From Shewanella sediminis HAW-EB3 (GTDB lineage: Bacteria; Pseudomonadota; Gammaproteobacteria; Enterobacterales; Shewanellaceae): a stretch of 64,000 bases of DNA. Location of the stretch: assembly GCF_000018025.1 (NCBI RefSeq), contig NC_009831.1:1240001-1304000 (forward strand). The letters run 5' to 3'. The position numbers and the translations under genes are program-made. Shown here piece by piece: positions 44,578 through 54,090 of the stretch; position 1 is the first letter of the stretch; each line of letters opens with the position of its first letter. The notes beneath the pieces were generated by a model. The model was not told the DNA's origin. It worked only from the letters and a program-made list of their open reading frames with translations, and searched no databases.

Positions 44578-45819
44578 TCAGGGTGAGTCTGTTTGATTAA
44601 GGTTTTGTTTTATTTCTGCGACAGCTTCAATACGTTTTAATTGCAACTGAGCTTTAATCTCTGCCCCTTTAAAGCCTGCTTCTATGATGGGTTTTACCGC
44701 AACCTTGTTCGCAGCCATAAAACATTGCTTGAAGTAATCGGCTTGGGGGTAGCTCCACTCTTCCTGCCCCAGTCGCCCCTTGGCATCGGCTTCACAGGCG
44801 AGCGCTATCTGTTCGAGTCGTTCGGGTTTGCGCCACAAGTCGGCCTTATCGAATATCTTAACTAAGGTGTCGGGTCTTAGCTCTTCTATCTGGTGAATGT
44901 TCTGATGGAGATCGCTGACGAGCAGGGCCAGATCTCTATAGTCATTTGGTACCCTGACCCGGGCACACAGCACCTTGATAAGGGCTAACCCCTTTTGGCC
45001 ATGACCGTGATGCTTAGGCAGGTGCTCCTTCGGGCTTAAGGCTTTACCCAGATCGTGAACCAGAGCGGCAAATCGCACCGAATTATCATCACAAAGTTTA
45101 GCGGCCTGCTCTAACACCATAAGAGTATGTATGCCGGTGTCTATCTCTGGGTGCCATTTTACCGGTTGAGGGACACCGAACAGAGCGTGGATCTCCGGAA
45201 AGAGTATGGCCAGCGCATCGCACTGATTGAGAACATGGATAAACACCTGGGGACTGTCGGTTGCCAAGGCCTTATCTAATTCCAGAAAAACCCGTTCGGC
45301 AGTCAGAGCCTCGAGTTCACCGCTGTGGCTGATTTGAGTCATCATCGCAAGAGTTTCGTCTGCAATGGTGAACCCTTGCCGGTGAAAACGTGCGGCAAAG
45401 CGCGCCACTCTGAGCACTCTTAAGGGATCTTCGACGAATGCATCGGAGACATGCCTCAATACTCTGTTGTTAATATCATCGACGCCGCCATAGGGATCAT
45501 ATAACTGCCCCTCCTCATCTTGAGCGATGGCGTTAATGGTGAGATCGCGCCTGAGAAGGTCCTCCTCCAGAGTGACATCCGGGCTGGCATGGCAGCTAAA
45601 GCCTCCATAACCTACACCGGTTTTTCGCTCCGTGCGGGCCAGAGCATACTCTTGCCCTGTCTCAGGGTGCAGGAATACGGGGAAGTCTTTACCGACCTGG
45701 CGATATCCCATCTCGAGCATCTGCTGCGGGGTTGCACCGACGACCATATGATCGCGATCTTTGACAGTAAGGTTAAGCAGGTTATCGCGAACGGCGCCGC
45801 CGACGAGGTAGAATTTCAC
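44578..45819 (-). CDS. cca: CCA tRNA nucleotidyltransferase (multifunctional)
   Basis: 413 residues starting [17 protein letters not shown]. The nucleotidyltransferase GGAVRD motif, the DRDHMVVG aspartates, and [25 protein letters not shown] blocks are intact; the C-terminal HD domain has [25 protein letters not shown] (about 251-275), giving the phosphodiesterase/phosphatase activities of the gammaproteobacterial type. It adds CCA without a template. Here the tRNA-Ile2 gene encodes its own CCA, so repair is the main need. Confidence 0.95.
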   Translation of the reverse strand: MKFYLVGGAVRDNLLNLTVKDRDHMVVGATPQQMLEMGYRQVGKDFPVFLHPETGQEYALARTERKTGVGYGGFSCHASPDVTLEEDLLRRDLTINAIAQDEEGQLYDPYGGVDDINNRVLRHVSDAFVEDPLRVLRVARFAARFHRQGFTIADETLAMMTQISHSGELEALTAERVFLELDKALATDSPQVFIHVLNQCDALAILFPEIHALFGVPQPVKWHPEIDTGIHTLMVLEQAAKLCDDNSVRFAALVHDLGKALSPKEHLPKHHGHGQKGLALIKVLCARVRVPNDYRDLALLVSDLHQNIHQIEELRPDTLVKIFDKADLWRKPERLEQIALACEADAKGRLGQEEWSYPQADYFKQCFMAANKVAVKPIIEAGFKGAEIKAQLQLKRIEAVAEIKQNLNQTDSP

Positions 45820-46030
45820 TTTTAATTCGCTTTTGTTGCACTGGTGAGACTAATTCCAGATTATCACGCATTGTCTATCGAGCCGCAACAAAACCCGATT
45901 GAGCCGCCCTCATTTGTAAAATATGCGTCCATTCGCCTCATTTTTCCCCGCATTTTTTGACATGGTGGGCCGTTAGCTTTAGTTTTAACTGTTTTTTAAT
46001 CTCTAGACCGGTATAAGGATAGATAGCTGC

Positions 46031-47656
46031 ATGTACAAGGCGTTTTTTGGATTAAGCGATAACCCTTTTTCTATCGCACCCAACCCCCATTATCTCTTCC
46101 TCAGTGACAGGCACCGTGAGGCGTTGGCACACCTGACTTACGGGCTGGGAGAAACCGGCGGCTTTGTACTCTTGACCGGCGAAGTGGGGACAGGAAAAAC
46201 CACAGTTTCTCGTTGTCTGCTGAACCAATTGCCGGAGAACACCGACACGGCGTTTATTCTTAACCCCTCTCTCACCGAGCTCGAGCTTCTGGCCACCCTC
46301 TGTGATGAACTCTCCATCGAATATGAGAAGGATCCCAGCCTGAAACAGCTTACGGATCTGTTGAGTCATTTCCTGTTGGCCAACCACGAGAAAGGACGCA
46401 ATACCGTTCTGATCATCGATGAAGCGCAGCATCTGCGCGCCGAAGTGCTTGAGCAGCTACGTCTGCTGACAAATTTAGAAACCGACACGAAAAAATTACT
46501 TCAGGTTATCCTCATCGGTCAGCCTGAATTGCAACAGCTATTAAGGCGACAGGAGCTACGTCAACTGGCACAGAGGATCACTGCCCGTTATCACCTTCTT
46601 CCTCTGACGCTTGAAGAGGTTGGCCTGTATGTACAGCACAGGCTGCAAGTCGCTGGCCGTCATGAGCCTCTGTTTAACAGCCGCTCTATTAAGGCATTGC
46701 ATAAATATAGTGGTGGCATTCCGAGACTGATTAACCTTCTGTGTGAGCGTGCATTGATGGCAGGCTATGCCCAGTCTAAAGTGCCTATCGATCATAAAAT
46801 GGTGAGCTCTGCATCGGCCGAAGTATTGGGCGAAGATATTAAGGAGACTAACTACCTGCTTCCCTTGGGTGTGGCTACCGCTATTGGCTTAACTTGTGTG
46901 CTGGGTTACTTGATATTTAATCAAGTGAGTTTTACTCCAGAGACAAGAGTCGAGAATCAGCAAGCTTCTCAAGTGGCCCAACAGCTGGAGGCTGGTCAGA
47001 AAACAAGTCCGGCTAAGCTGAGTTCGAGTCAGCGGGTGCTTAATAGTGCGATAGACAGCAGCCGCAGTATAGACTCCGCCTATGCCAGCATCCTTGGCCT
47101 GTGGGGCAAGGTGCCCTATATCGGACTGACAGCCTGTCAGTCGGCTGAGCAGCAGGGCCTGTCATGCTTTCAGCAGCAGGGAAACTGGAATTCATTGATA
47201 CGGTTAAATTTCCCAGCGGTTGTCTACCTTGTCGATGCAGAGCAGCGAGCCTTTTACGGAACGGTTGTATCCCGACAGGGAGATCAACTGTTATTGCAGC
47301 TCAATGAACAACAGCTTTGGGTCGAGCGAGATTGGTTTACCCGCCACTTCAGTGGCACCTTTGAGATCCTTTGGCAGGCACCTTCAGATCAACCCAGAGA
47401 GATTGGCCAGGGAGCAAACCCGGCTCAAATTCAATGGTTAGAGAATAGCTTGGCCCATATCGATAACACGGTTCCCAGATTGGTCAATCGCTTCGATAGT
47501 CAGTTAGAGGAGCAGCTTAAACGCTTTCAACGTGAACATGGCTTAAGAGCCGATGCGATTGCCGGAAGTCAAACCTTAGTGCAGCTAAATCTTTATCTGA
47601 GCGCTCAAGGCCCTAGGCTGGTAGAAGGTTCGCTGGAAAGTAAGGGACAATACTGA
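46031..47656 (+). CDS. gspA: General secretion pathway ATPase GspA (ExeA-like)
   Basis: 541 residues. The start MYKAFFGLSDNPFSIAPNP and AAA+ motor with Walker A GEVGTGKTTVSR (about 50-61) and Walker B TVLIIDEAQHL are typical of ExeA. One TM segment at about 276-297 (LPLGVATAIGLTCVLGYLIF) separates the cytosolic ATPase from a periplasmic part ending in a peptidoglycan-binding domain (LKRFQREHGLRADAIAGSQTLVQLN). It works with GspB to place the type II secretion outer-membrane secretin. Stop and gspB ATG overlap by one base. Confidence 0.9.
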   Translation: MYKAFFGLSDNPFSIAPNPHYLFLSDRHREALAHLTYGLGETGGFVLLTGEVGTGKTTVSRCLLNQLPENTDTAFILNPSLTELELLATLCDELSIEYEKDPSLKQLTDLLSHFLLANHEKGRNTVLIIDEAQHLRAEVLEQLRLLTNLETDTKKLLQVILIGQPELQQLLRRQELRQLAQRITARYHLLPLTLEEVGLYVQHRLQVAGRHEPLFNSRSIKALHKYSGGIPRLINLLCERALMAGYAQSKVPIDHKMVSSASAEVLGEDIKETNYLLPLGVATAIGLTCVLGYLIFNQVSFTPETRVENQQASQVAQQLEAGQKTSPAKLSSSQRVLNSAIDSSRSIDSAYASILGLWGKVPYIGLTACQSAEQQGLSCFQQQGNWNSLIRLNFPAVVYLVDAEQRAFYGTVVSRQGDQLLLQLNEQQLWVERDWFTRHFSGTFEILWQAPSDQPREIGQGANPAQIQWLENSLAHIDNTVPRLVNRFDSQLEEQLKRFQREHGLRADAIAGSQTLVQLNLYLSAQGPRLVEGSLESKGQY

Positions 47657-48675
47657 TGTCCATATTACTCGAGGCCGTCACGCGGGCTAAACAACAGGAG
47701 CTGGAGTCCGATCTCGACCCTGTATTAACGCCCAGAGCTCAGTACGATAATTTTTCTAAACCCAAAAACAACACACTGATGTTGTCGCTCATCGTGATTA
47801 TATTGAGCCTGTTGGTCGTCATTGTCTGGCTGGCAACGAGTCACTTCTCGTCGGGCAATACTCCCTCTGTTCAAGTTTCGAGCGAAGCCCGAACTCCAGA
47901 AGGTCACTCCTCTGTACCGTTAAGCACCGATGGTCAACTTAAGGGATCTGCTGAGGTAGAAAAAAATAGATCAGCCTCTGGTGATAATGACGTTAAATTA
48001 GCCGGAAAAGTTGCCCTGCCTTTAGCTATGGCGCTTCCGACCAAGTCTGTCGTTGTTGAGAGTCGTTACCCTAAGGCTGTACCTGTGCAACAAAGAAGAG
48101 TACAGCATGAAAAGGTTAGCGCTGTCGAGGTGGCTCAACTGAATCCTGAGAGTGAACCTTCATCTGTGGCTGAAGAGCCGATAATATTAGGTGCGAATAG
48201 CAACCACAGAGGACAAGAGGTGCTCGATGCGCTTAAGTATCAGGTGGATGAGGCTGCTTCTGAACTAGGAATGAATAAGGCTCCCGTTCAGTCAGATACT
48301 CCTGAGCAGAAGGAGCAGTACCAGAGTAAGAATAACTTATTAGCGGCATTTGAAGCGGCGCTTAAAGAGGTTGAAGTAGAAAAGTCTGTCGCCAGCCCGG
48401 TGACAGAGCCTAAACTCGACCCTATTCCTACCCCAAAAGCGGATGATTTACCTAAATATGGCCAGTTACCGGCGGGGTTACAACTACAAGTGCCGGAATT
48501 TAATATTAACGCTCATGTGTATTCGAGTGCTCCCGACAATCGTTGGCTTAATGTCGATGGTGCCGAGCTACAGCAAGGCGATATGATTGGAGGCAAGTTA
48601 GAGATTATTGAGATACGTCCGAGAGATGTGGTGTTGGCGATTGAGGGAACTCAGTTTAAGGTGCCAGCGATCTAG
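47656..48675 (+). CDS. gspB: General secretion pathway protein GspB (ExeB-like)
   Basis: 339 residues. Short cytosolic start (MSILLEAVTRAKQQELESD), one TM helix (about 37-60, LMLSLIVIILSLLVVIVWLA), a long low-complexity periplasmic linker, then the GspB C-terminal domain (LPAGLQLQVPEFNINAHVYSS...RWLNVDGAELQQGD..LEIIEIRPRDVVLAIEGTQFKVPAI, about 272-339). It partners GspA in assembling the T2SS secretin. The overlap with gspA argues for coupled translation. No other gsp genes are in this window. Confidence 0.9.
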   Translation: MSILLEAVTRAKQQELESDLDPVLTPRAQYDNFSKPKNNTLMLSLIVIILSLLVVIVWLATSHFSSGNTPSVQVSSEARTPEGHSSVPLSTDGQLKGSAEVEKNRSASGDNDVKLAGKVALPLAMALPTKSVVVESRYPKAVPVQQRRVQHEKVSAVEVAQLNPESEPSSVAEEPIILGANSNHRGQEVLDALKYQVDEAASELGMNKAPVQSDTPEQKEQYQSKNNLLAAFEAALKEVEVEKSVASPVTEPKLDPIPTPKADDLPKYGQLPAGLQLQVPEFNINAHVYSSAPDNRWLNVDGAELQQGDMIGGKLEIIEIRPRDVVLAIEGTQFKVPAI

Positions 48676-48748
48676 AAGTGATTACGAGGTTTGATATCTT
48701 AGTTTTAAGTTATCGCACCTCGTACCTCACACCTAATAACTTGTACAC
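48676..48748. repeat. Inverted repeat in the gspB-nhaD convergent gap
   Basis: ACGAGGT (48684-48690) and ACCTCGT (48717-48723) are seven-base arms with a 26-base AT-rich spacer; further ACCTC copies follow. It resembles the 2103-2161 palindrome and probably ends transcription from both sides. Confidence 0.45.
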
Positions 48749-49996
48749 CTATCCATAAAATTTATACGACAGCAGCAGGGTCAAGCCGTAACCTAAGCTG
48801 TAACACAGCAATAGTGCAGGAACGTACTTAAGGTAGCTGACAAAAGTCAGCTCCTTTACCTTACTCATGGCGATAATCCCCGCCGCCGAACCTATCACCA
48901 GCAGAGAACCACCAACGCCAACCGAATAGGTCAACCCCAACCACTCAGGTGTATTGAGTATTGGCTCTGCCTTTAATAGTGCTGCGGTCAGAGGCACGTT
49001 ATCGAGCAGCGCCGAGCCAATACCGGTAACAAAGTTTGAAATGTTAGGGTCGAACTGGGCATAGACCTGAGTCAGTAGGTCTAAGGTTCCAATCTCTTTC
49101 AGCATGCCGACCAACAGGAGTATTCCCAGGAAGAAGAGCAGGGTGTCGTATTCCACCTGACGTATGTATTCGAGGATCTGTAACTCCTCTTTATTGCTTC
49201 GGGAGCTGTGGCCGACGAGGAACATCACAGAGAGGCCCGTCAAAAATGTCAGCACCGGGGGAATACTAAAGAGTACGTTTAATGCCATGGTCGCAACAAT
49301 GGTTGAGAAAAAGATTACCGCTATCACCACATCGACCCTCTGATACTCCCGCTTTATCGGTGTCGTACTGACATGGCCTTCGGCTTTCAATGAAAATAGC
49401 ACGGCAAGTAACATTACACTGACGGCAGCCGGGACAAATAACAGCAGAAGCTCAGACATCTGAACATGTCCGCCGAGGAAGATCATCAAGGTGGTGACGT
49501 CACCGGTAATTAACGCCACTCCGCCGGAGTTAACCGCAAAAATAATCAGCACCGCCATACGTCGACGTATCTGACTATCGAGTTTGAATGTGGTTAGCAG
49601 ACCCAGTGATACCAGTGTGGCGGTGACGTTGTCACAAATGGCTGATAAAACCAGAGAGAAGAGTGCCACCTGCAGCATCAGTATTCTTACCGATACTTTC
49701 TGGGGGAATAGCTTCTGCACTAAAATCTGAATCATGCCTTTAGCATTGAGATAGGCAACGAACGTCATTGTCGACATAAGAAACAACCAAAGAGTGGCGA
49801 TTTCCAATAAGTTTTCGTTAAGTTCTGCTTCAACTATTTTTTCGTGAGCGGGATCTCCGGCGCTCATAAACAGGACAATCCAGGAGATACAACCAAAAAA
49901 CAGTGTGGTCTTGGCTTTATTCAGATGGGTGACTTCTTCGAATATGATACTTAACAGGGCTAAAACGGCGAGAGATATCAGGAATAGGTAGAGCAT
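48749..49996 (-). CDS. nhaD: Na+/H+ antiporter NhaD
   Basis: 415 residues, polytopic with about 12 spans. The N-terminus LFLISLAVLALLSIIFEEVTHLNKAKT, the conserved SAICDNVTATLVSLGLL (acidic ion-site region, about 137-153), FAVNSGGVALITGDVTTLMIFLGGHV and IGSALLDNVPLTAALLKAEP are NhaD hallmarks. It exports sodium (or lithium) for protons, which suits a marine lifestyle. A palindrome, GTTTACC/GGTAAAC, lies about 35 bp upstream and may be a regulatory site. It appears monocistronic. Confidence 0.92.
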   Translation of the reverse strand: MLYLFLISLAVLALLSIIFEEVTHLNKAKTTLFFGCISWIVLFMSAGDPAHEKIVEAELNENLLEIATLWLFLMSTMTFVAYLNAKGMIQILVQKLFPQKVSVRILMLQVALFSLVLSAICDNVTATLVSLGLLTTFKLDSQIRRRMAVLIIFAVNSGGVALITGDVTTLMIFLGGHVQMSELLLLFVPAAVSVMLLAVLFSLKAEGHVSTTPIKREYQRVDVVIAVIFFSTIVATMALNVLFSIPPVLTFLTGLSVMFLVGHSSRSNKEELQILEYIRQVEYDTLLFFLGILLLVGMLKEIGTLDLLTQVYAQFDPNISNFVTGIGSALLDNVPLTAALLKAEPILNTPEWLGLTYSVGVGGSLLVIGSAAGIIAMSKVKELTFVSYLKYVPALLLCYSLGYGLTLLLSYKFYG

Positions 49997-50030
49997 AGAT
50001 CATTTCCTACAGCAGATTAATCGTTTACCC

Positions 50031-50050
50031 TAAAAGGTAAACAATGACTA
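50031..50050. promoter_or_regulatory. Palindrome upstream of nhaD
   Basis: GTTTACCCTAAAAGGTAAAC is a perfect seven-base inverted repeat with a six-base centre, 35-54 bp upstream of the nhaD ATG. Operator or leader hairpin; function unknown. Confidence 0.4.
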
Positions 50051-50272
50051 AAATCAAGGTTTGATTAAGCTTGGTGTGTTAACGCTGCGGATTAGGCCAT
50101 AGAGAAGAACATAAAACAAGCGTTAACTGGATCTTGTTTTAAAGAAAAGTGTGAGTCGAATCGTTGCGGTTGTTCGCTAATGGTTTTTATTACGGATTAC
50201 CAGCTAAGTGTCATGCCTGATGGAGTATTGAATACAGGGGGAGTGATAGTGCAAGGGGACTGGGTGGAATAA

Positions 50273-50297
50273 AAAGGGACGAGAATTGCGTCCCTTT
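50273..50297 (-). terminator. Terminator belonging to the hemL remnant
   Basis: AAAGGGACG, seven bases, CGTCCCTTT; on the minus strand a T-run (TTTTTATT) follows. It is about 35 bp past the stop codon of the remnant hemL end and mirrors the terminator of the intact gene. Confidence 0.75.
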
Positions 50298-50331
50298 AAT
50301 TAATCAACTTTTGTCAGGATACTGACAACCA

Positions 50332-50442
50332 TTAATTACTTTTCAGTTGCTTAGCCATTTTAGCAAACACGCGGTCGGCTGCTGCTAATGTTTCTTCAAG
50401 CTCTTTCTCACCGTGTGTTATCGATAGGAGGAAGCCTGCTTC
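50332..50442 (-). pseudogene. Remnant of a second hemL 3' end
   Basis: Minus-strand translation gives [20 protein letters not shown] then [16 protein letters not shown] and a stop. This matches the last 30 residues of the intact hemL product ([20 protein letters not shown]...FAKMAK) with a few substitutions, one extra leucine and six extra C-terminal residues. The upstream part is missing: similarity stops at about 50442. With its own terminator it looks like what remains of a displaced or duplicated hemL. Confidence 0.88.
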
Positions 50443-50486
50443 TGCCGGCACGGTTCAGGCTGCAATTAACGACAAGTAACAGGCAA

Positions 50487-50515
50487 TAAAAAAGGACGCG
50501 AGATGCGTCCTTTTT
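50487..50515 (-). terminator. hemL terminator
   Basis: AAAAGGACGC, loop GAGAT, GCGTCCTTTT, followed on the minus strand by TTTTTTATT. About 40 bp past the hemL stop. Confidence 0.88.
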
Positions 50516-50553
50516 CGATTTCAGCTAGCTAGATGTTAGCCTGATATCAATGC

Positions 50554-51840
50554 TTACTTAGCCATCTTAGCAAACACGCGGTCGGCTGCTGCTAATGTTT
50601 CTTCAAGTTCTTTTTCACCATGGGCCATAGACAGGAAGCCTGCTTCATAGGCGCTAGGAGCAAGGTATACACCTTCATCTAACATGCCGTGATAGAACTC
50701 AGGGAACTTGTCTGCATCACATTTAGTGACTTGCTCAAACGACGTGACTTTTTCCTCTTCGGTGAAGAAGAGTCCGAACATACCGCCAACGTAGTTGATT
50801 GACATCGGGATGCCGTGCTTATTAGCCGCAGCTTTAAAGCCTTCTGCGATCCGCTTAGTCTTTGCCGCTAACTCTTCGTAAACGCCTTCTTCACACAGGG
50901 CGTCCATCTGGGCAAGACCTGCCGACATGGCGATTGGGTTACCAGATAGCGTACCAGCCTGGTATACAGGACCTGTTGGTGCGATAAACTGCATCACATC
51001 TTTACGACCACCAAATGCGCCCACTGGCATACCGCCACCGATGACCTTACCAAGTGTAGTCAAGTCAGGAGTCACGCCGTAGTGACCTTGAGCGCCGCTC
51101 TTAGATACGCGGAAGCCTGTCATCACTTCATCGATAATCATCAATGCGCCGTACTGATCACAGATAGCACGAAGGCCTTGTAAGAAACCTTCTACCGGTG
51201 GAATACAGTTCATGTTGCCGGCAACCGGCTCAAGAATGATACAAGAGATCTCTTCAGGGTACTGCTCGAACAGCGCCTTAACAGACTCTAGGTCGTTATA
51301 AGTTGCAGTTAGCGTGTGCTTAGCAAAATCTTCCGGAATACCTGGAGAGCTTGGCTGACCTAAAGTTAGTGCACCAGAACCGGCTTTAACCAGTAGGCAG
51401 TCAGCGTGGCCGTGGTAGCAGCCTTCAAATTTCAGGATCTTGTCACGGCTAGTGAAACCACGTGCCAGACGAATCGCACTCATGGTCGCTTCAGTACCTG
51501 AGCTCACCATACGAACCTGTTCCATCGAAGGAACCATCTCGATGACTTTCTCTGCCATGGTGACTTCAAGTTCAGTCGGTGCACCAAATGAAAGGCCGTT
51601 TTCAACAGCAGCCAATACAGCTTCACGAATTTTAGGGTGGTTATGACCTAAGATCATAGGGCCCCAAGAGCCAACATAATCGATATAGGCTTTACCATCG
51701 GCATCATAGATATATGCGCCATCGGCTTTTTCGATGAAACGTGGTGAGCCACCAACGCCGTTGAATGCACGTACCGGAGAGTTAACCCCGCCTGGGATGG
51801 TTTTCTTAGCCTGTTCAAATAGTTCGTCAGAACGAGTCAT
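50554..51840 (-). CDS. hemL: Glutamate-1-semialdehyde 2,1-aminomutase
   Basis: 428 residues. [31 protein letters not shown] start, [25 protein letters not shown], the class III signature [14 protein letters not shown] and the PLP lysine in [18 protein letters not shown] (about 265). It converts glutamate-1-semialdehyde to 5-aminolevulinate in tetrapyrrole synthesis. ATG at 51840 has AAGGA at six bases; the frame extends to a TTG at 51846. It lies 27 bp downstream of pyrB on the same strand. Confidence 0.95.
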   Translation of the reverse strand: MTRSDELFEQAKKTIPGGVNSPVRAFNGVGGSPRFIEKADGAYIYDADGKAYIDYVGSWGPMILGHNHPKIREAVLAAVENGLSFGAPTELEVTMAEKVIEMVPSMEQVRMVSSGTEATMSAIRLARGFTSRDKILKFEGCYHGHADCLLVKAGSGALTLGQPSSPGIPEDFAKHTLTATYNDLESVKALFEQYPEEISCIILEPVAGNMNCIPPVEGFLQGLRAICDQYGALMIIDEVMTGFRVSKSGAQGHYGVTPDLTTLGKVIGGGMPVGAFGGRKDVMQFIAPTGPVYQAGTLSGNPIAMSAGLAQMDALCEEGVYEELAAKTKRIAEGFKAAANKHGIPMSINYVGGMFGLFFTEEEKVTSFEQVTKCDADKFPEFYHGMLDEGVYLAPSAYEAGFLSMAHGEKELEETLAAADRVFAKMAK

Positions 51841-51867
51841 TATCAATCCTTAAAGTCAGTCGCCAAA

Positions 51868-52887
51868 TTAAAAGTCGGCTTTTCGTGAATACCAATTAAC
51901 CGGACACTCATATTTTTCGAGTTGCGCATCAACGCCGAGTGTCAGGGCAAACAGTGCCATGCGGATCAGGAGTCCGTTATCTGCCTGTCTAAAGATGGCC
52001 AAATTAGGATGACTATTAAGGTCATTGTCCAGTTCGTTGGCCTGCTTGCGCGAGTCTCTAGGTAGCGGATGCATGATCACAGTGTTTGACTTGCAATGCT
52101 TTGTGTAAATATTGCGATTAAGACGAAACTTACCGCGATACTTGTTCGCTTCTTCTTGTGAAGGAAAACGCTCTTCTTGAATGCGAGTCAGGTAGAGTAT
52201 ATCAGCCTGATCTAAATTGCCTTCAAGTTGGTCTGTTATTGTGATCTTATGCCCAGCATTTTCAATGTCACTGATCACATAGTCAGGCATTGCTAACTCT
52301 TTCGGTGAAACCAGTGTAAAACTTACGTTTTTATACATACATAGCAGACGAGAGAGCGAGTGAACCGTACGGCCGAATTTCAGGTCTCCCACCATGGCGA
52401 TATGCATTCCACTGATATCCTGGCCGCGTGTGGCGAGCTCTTTTTGAATGGTAAACAGATCGAGCAGAGCTTGGGTCGGATGCTCGTTAGAGCCGTCCCC
52501 CCCATTGATAACCGGGACCCGGCTGCCTTCAGAGAACTCTCTGACCGAGAACGCTTCAGGGTGACGCATGGCGATTACATCCGAGTAACTCGATAGCACT
52601 CTCGCCGTGTCATAGAGGGATTCCCCCTTAGACAGTGATGAAGAGGCCATACCAACGGTTTCGTTAACCTTTCCACCGAGCAAGTTAAAGGCGCAGCCGA
52701 AACTGATACGCGTTCGTGTGCTGGGCTCGAAAAAAAGGTTACCTAAAATCGCGCCTTCGAGGACAGTTGTACGTTTCTGTCTTAAAGCATAGGGGGCCAT
52801 GCGGGCGGCAACATTGAATATCTGTTGGACGGCATCCAGGTTAAGCTGGTTTACCGAGAGGATATGTGATCCTTGAAACTGAGTCAT
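51868..52887 (-). CDS. pyrB: Aspartate carbamoyltransferase
   Basis: 339 residues. LSVNQLNLDAVQQIFNVA start, carbamoyl-phosphate motif FFEPSTRTRISF (about 53-64), GDGSNEHPTQALLDLF and HPLPRDSRKQANELDNDLN. First committed step of pyrimidine synthesis. It is a little longer than the E. coli catalytic chain, and no pyrI regulatory subunit gene is beside it, so allosteric control by nucleotides may be absent or encoded elsewhere. The hemL gene follows at 27 bp. Confidence 0.93.
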   Translation of the reverse strand: MTQFQGSHILSVNQLNLDAVQQIFNVAARMAPYALRQKRTTVLEGAILGNLFFEPSTRTRISFGCAFNLLGGKVNETVGMASSSLSKGESLYDTARVLSSYSDVIAMRHPEAFSVREFSEGSRVPVINGGDGSNEHPTQALLDLFTIQKELATRGQDISGMHIAMVGDLKFGRTVHSLSRLLCMYKNVSFTLVSPKELAMPDYVISDIENAGHKITITDQLEGNLDQADILYLTRIQEERFPSQEEANKYRGKFRLNRNIYTKHCKSNTVIMHPLPRDSRKQANELDNDLNSHPNLAIFRQADNGLLIRMALFALTLGVDAQLEKYECPVNWYSRKADF

Positions 52888-53324
52888 CAGCCTTTATTTC
52901 CAATTTCTGGGGGGCGAAATGGCAAGTTGGAACCTGTCATCGTGCCCTAAAGTTATGTAGGGTGGCTGAGGCGACACTATACCAGAATGGCCGTTACAGT
53001 GGAATAAGTGGCTGAGTTATTTCTGCTCACTTTTTGAGTGTTTCAGTGAAAATCATCCTCATGTGAAACTCTTAAGTTAAACTGTATCTGAAGTCTCTAC
53101 GTTAAACTCCGGCTTTTAGTTCTGGTTTTAGTTCTGACGCTATGCAATGGTCAGTGGCGCTGATAAGTAAGAGTTTGGACCATCATTTGCACTAATGTTT
53201 TCAGCCGTTATGGGGTCAACTCTGGTGTTAAATGCAGGGTGACAAGCTTGGGGTGAAGTTAGGACAGTAAGCCAAGGTGACAAGCCAGGCTGATAAATCT
53301 GGACGGCAAGTAAAGGAGTGTCTT
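52888..53324. promoter_or_regulatory. Divergent region between pyrB and an unknown membrane gene
   Basis: About 440 bp without a definite gene. It holds a 12-bp tandem repeat (TTTTAGTTCTGG twice, near 53116) and two copies of GTGACAAGC (near 53239 and 53276). The promoter of pyrB is expected near 52900-53000. The frame of the next gene reads back to 53277, but the ribosome binding site argues for a later start. Confidence 0.4.
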
Positions 53325-53828
53325 GTGCAATTTTTCTATATCTTAATACCGTTGGCTCTGGTGCTGATTATCTACCTGGAGCGGAAATACGTTAAAGAGC
53401 ATGATGAGAAGTACTCTGGATTGAGTTTTGTGACTATGTCGCTCTTTGTTTCCGGGATCACCTGGTTCGCATCATTCGTCGCCTTGGTATTGCTGGCACA
53501 AACGTTTGTCGATCCCCCCAATAGCATCGTAGGCCATCTGGCGTTTGCGGCTTTCTTTGTTCTATGTGTCATCATTGCGGTACAAAACCGAACATACCGC
53601 CTCTATTTTGACGAGGCCCAAATAATACGCACTCGTATCATAGGGGCACCTATGATATCGACACTCGCCGATCTGAAACGGGTCGAGCTAAAGTCATATT
53701 CAGACTCAAGCTCCGAGACCTACATTCTGACCTTCACTGCGGGTAAGCCGGTTAAGATCCCGATAGGCATGATGGAGGGCGAGCAACTAGCTAAATTGAA
53801 GACACTGCTTGGGCGGTACATCAGGTAG
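53325..53828 (+). CDS. Membrane protein with PH-like C-terminal domain, unknown function
   Basis: 167 residues from GTG at 53325, chosen because AAGGAG lies six bases upstream; the frame opens earlier, at 53277, with no such site. Three hydrophobic segments (FFYILIPLALVLIIYLE, LSFVTMSLFVSGITWFASFVALVL, IVGHLAFAAFFVLCVIIA) are followed by about 70 residues that read like a bacterial PH-type sheet (YRLYFDEAQIIRTRIIGAPMISTLADLKRVEL). I do not recognise a specific family. Alone between pyrB (divergent) and aspA. Confidence 0.6.
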   Translation: MQFFYILIPLALVLIIYLERKYVKEHDEKYSGLSFVTMSLFVSGITWFASFVALVLLAQTFVDPPNSIVGHLAFAAFFVLCVIIAVQNRTYRLYFDEAQIIRTRIIGAPMISTLADLKRVELKSYSDSSSETYILTFTAGKPVKIPIGMMEGEQLAKLKTLLGRYIR

Positions 53829-54090
53829 TCGTGTTTATTTTTTGTTTCGTAGCTGATCGTCTCTTTACTATTTATTTCACTTTTACAATTTGAGTTACTT
53901 ACCTCTAAGTGACTCATGAGGCCATGGGATGGCGTTTTCTCTGGTATGAGACCTGAGAAATTCGGTTTAATTATATCTATTCTGAAAAAGCCCAACCTTT
54001 AGCGGCTTCCCCCCTTGAAGTGCCCGCCATGACTCATGTATAACCTGTACTTCAGATTTTCTTATCGCAATTAAAAAGTAGAACTAATCA

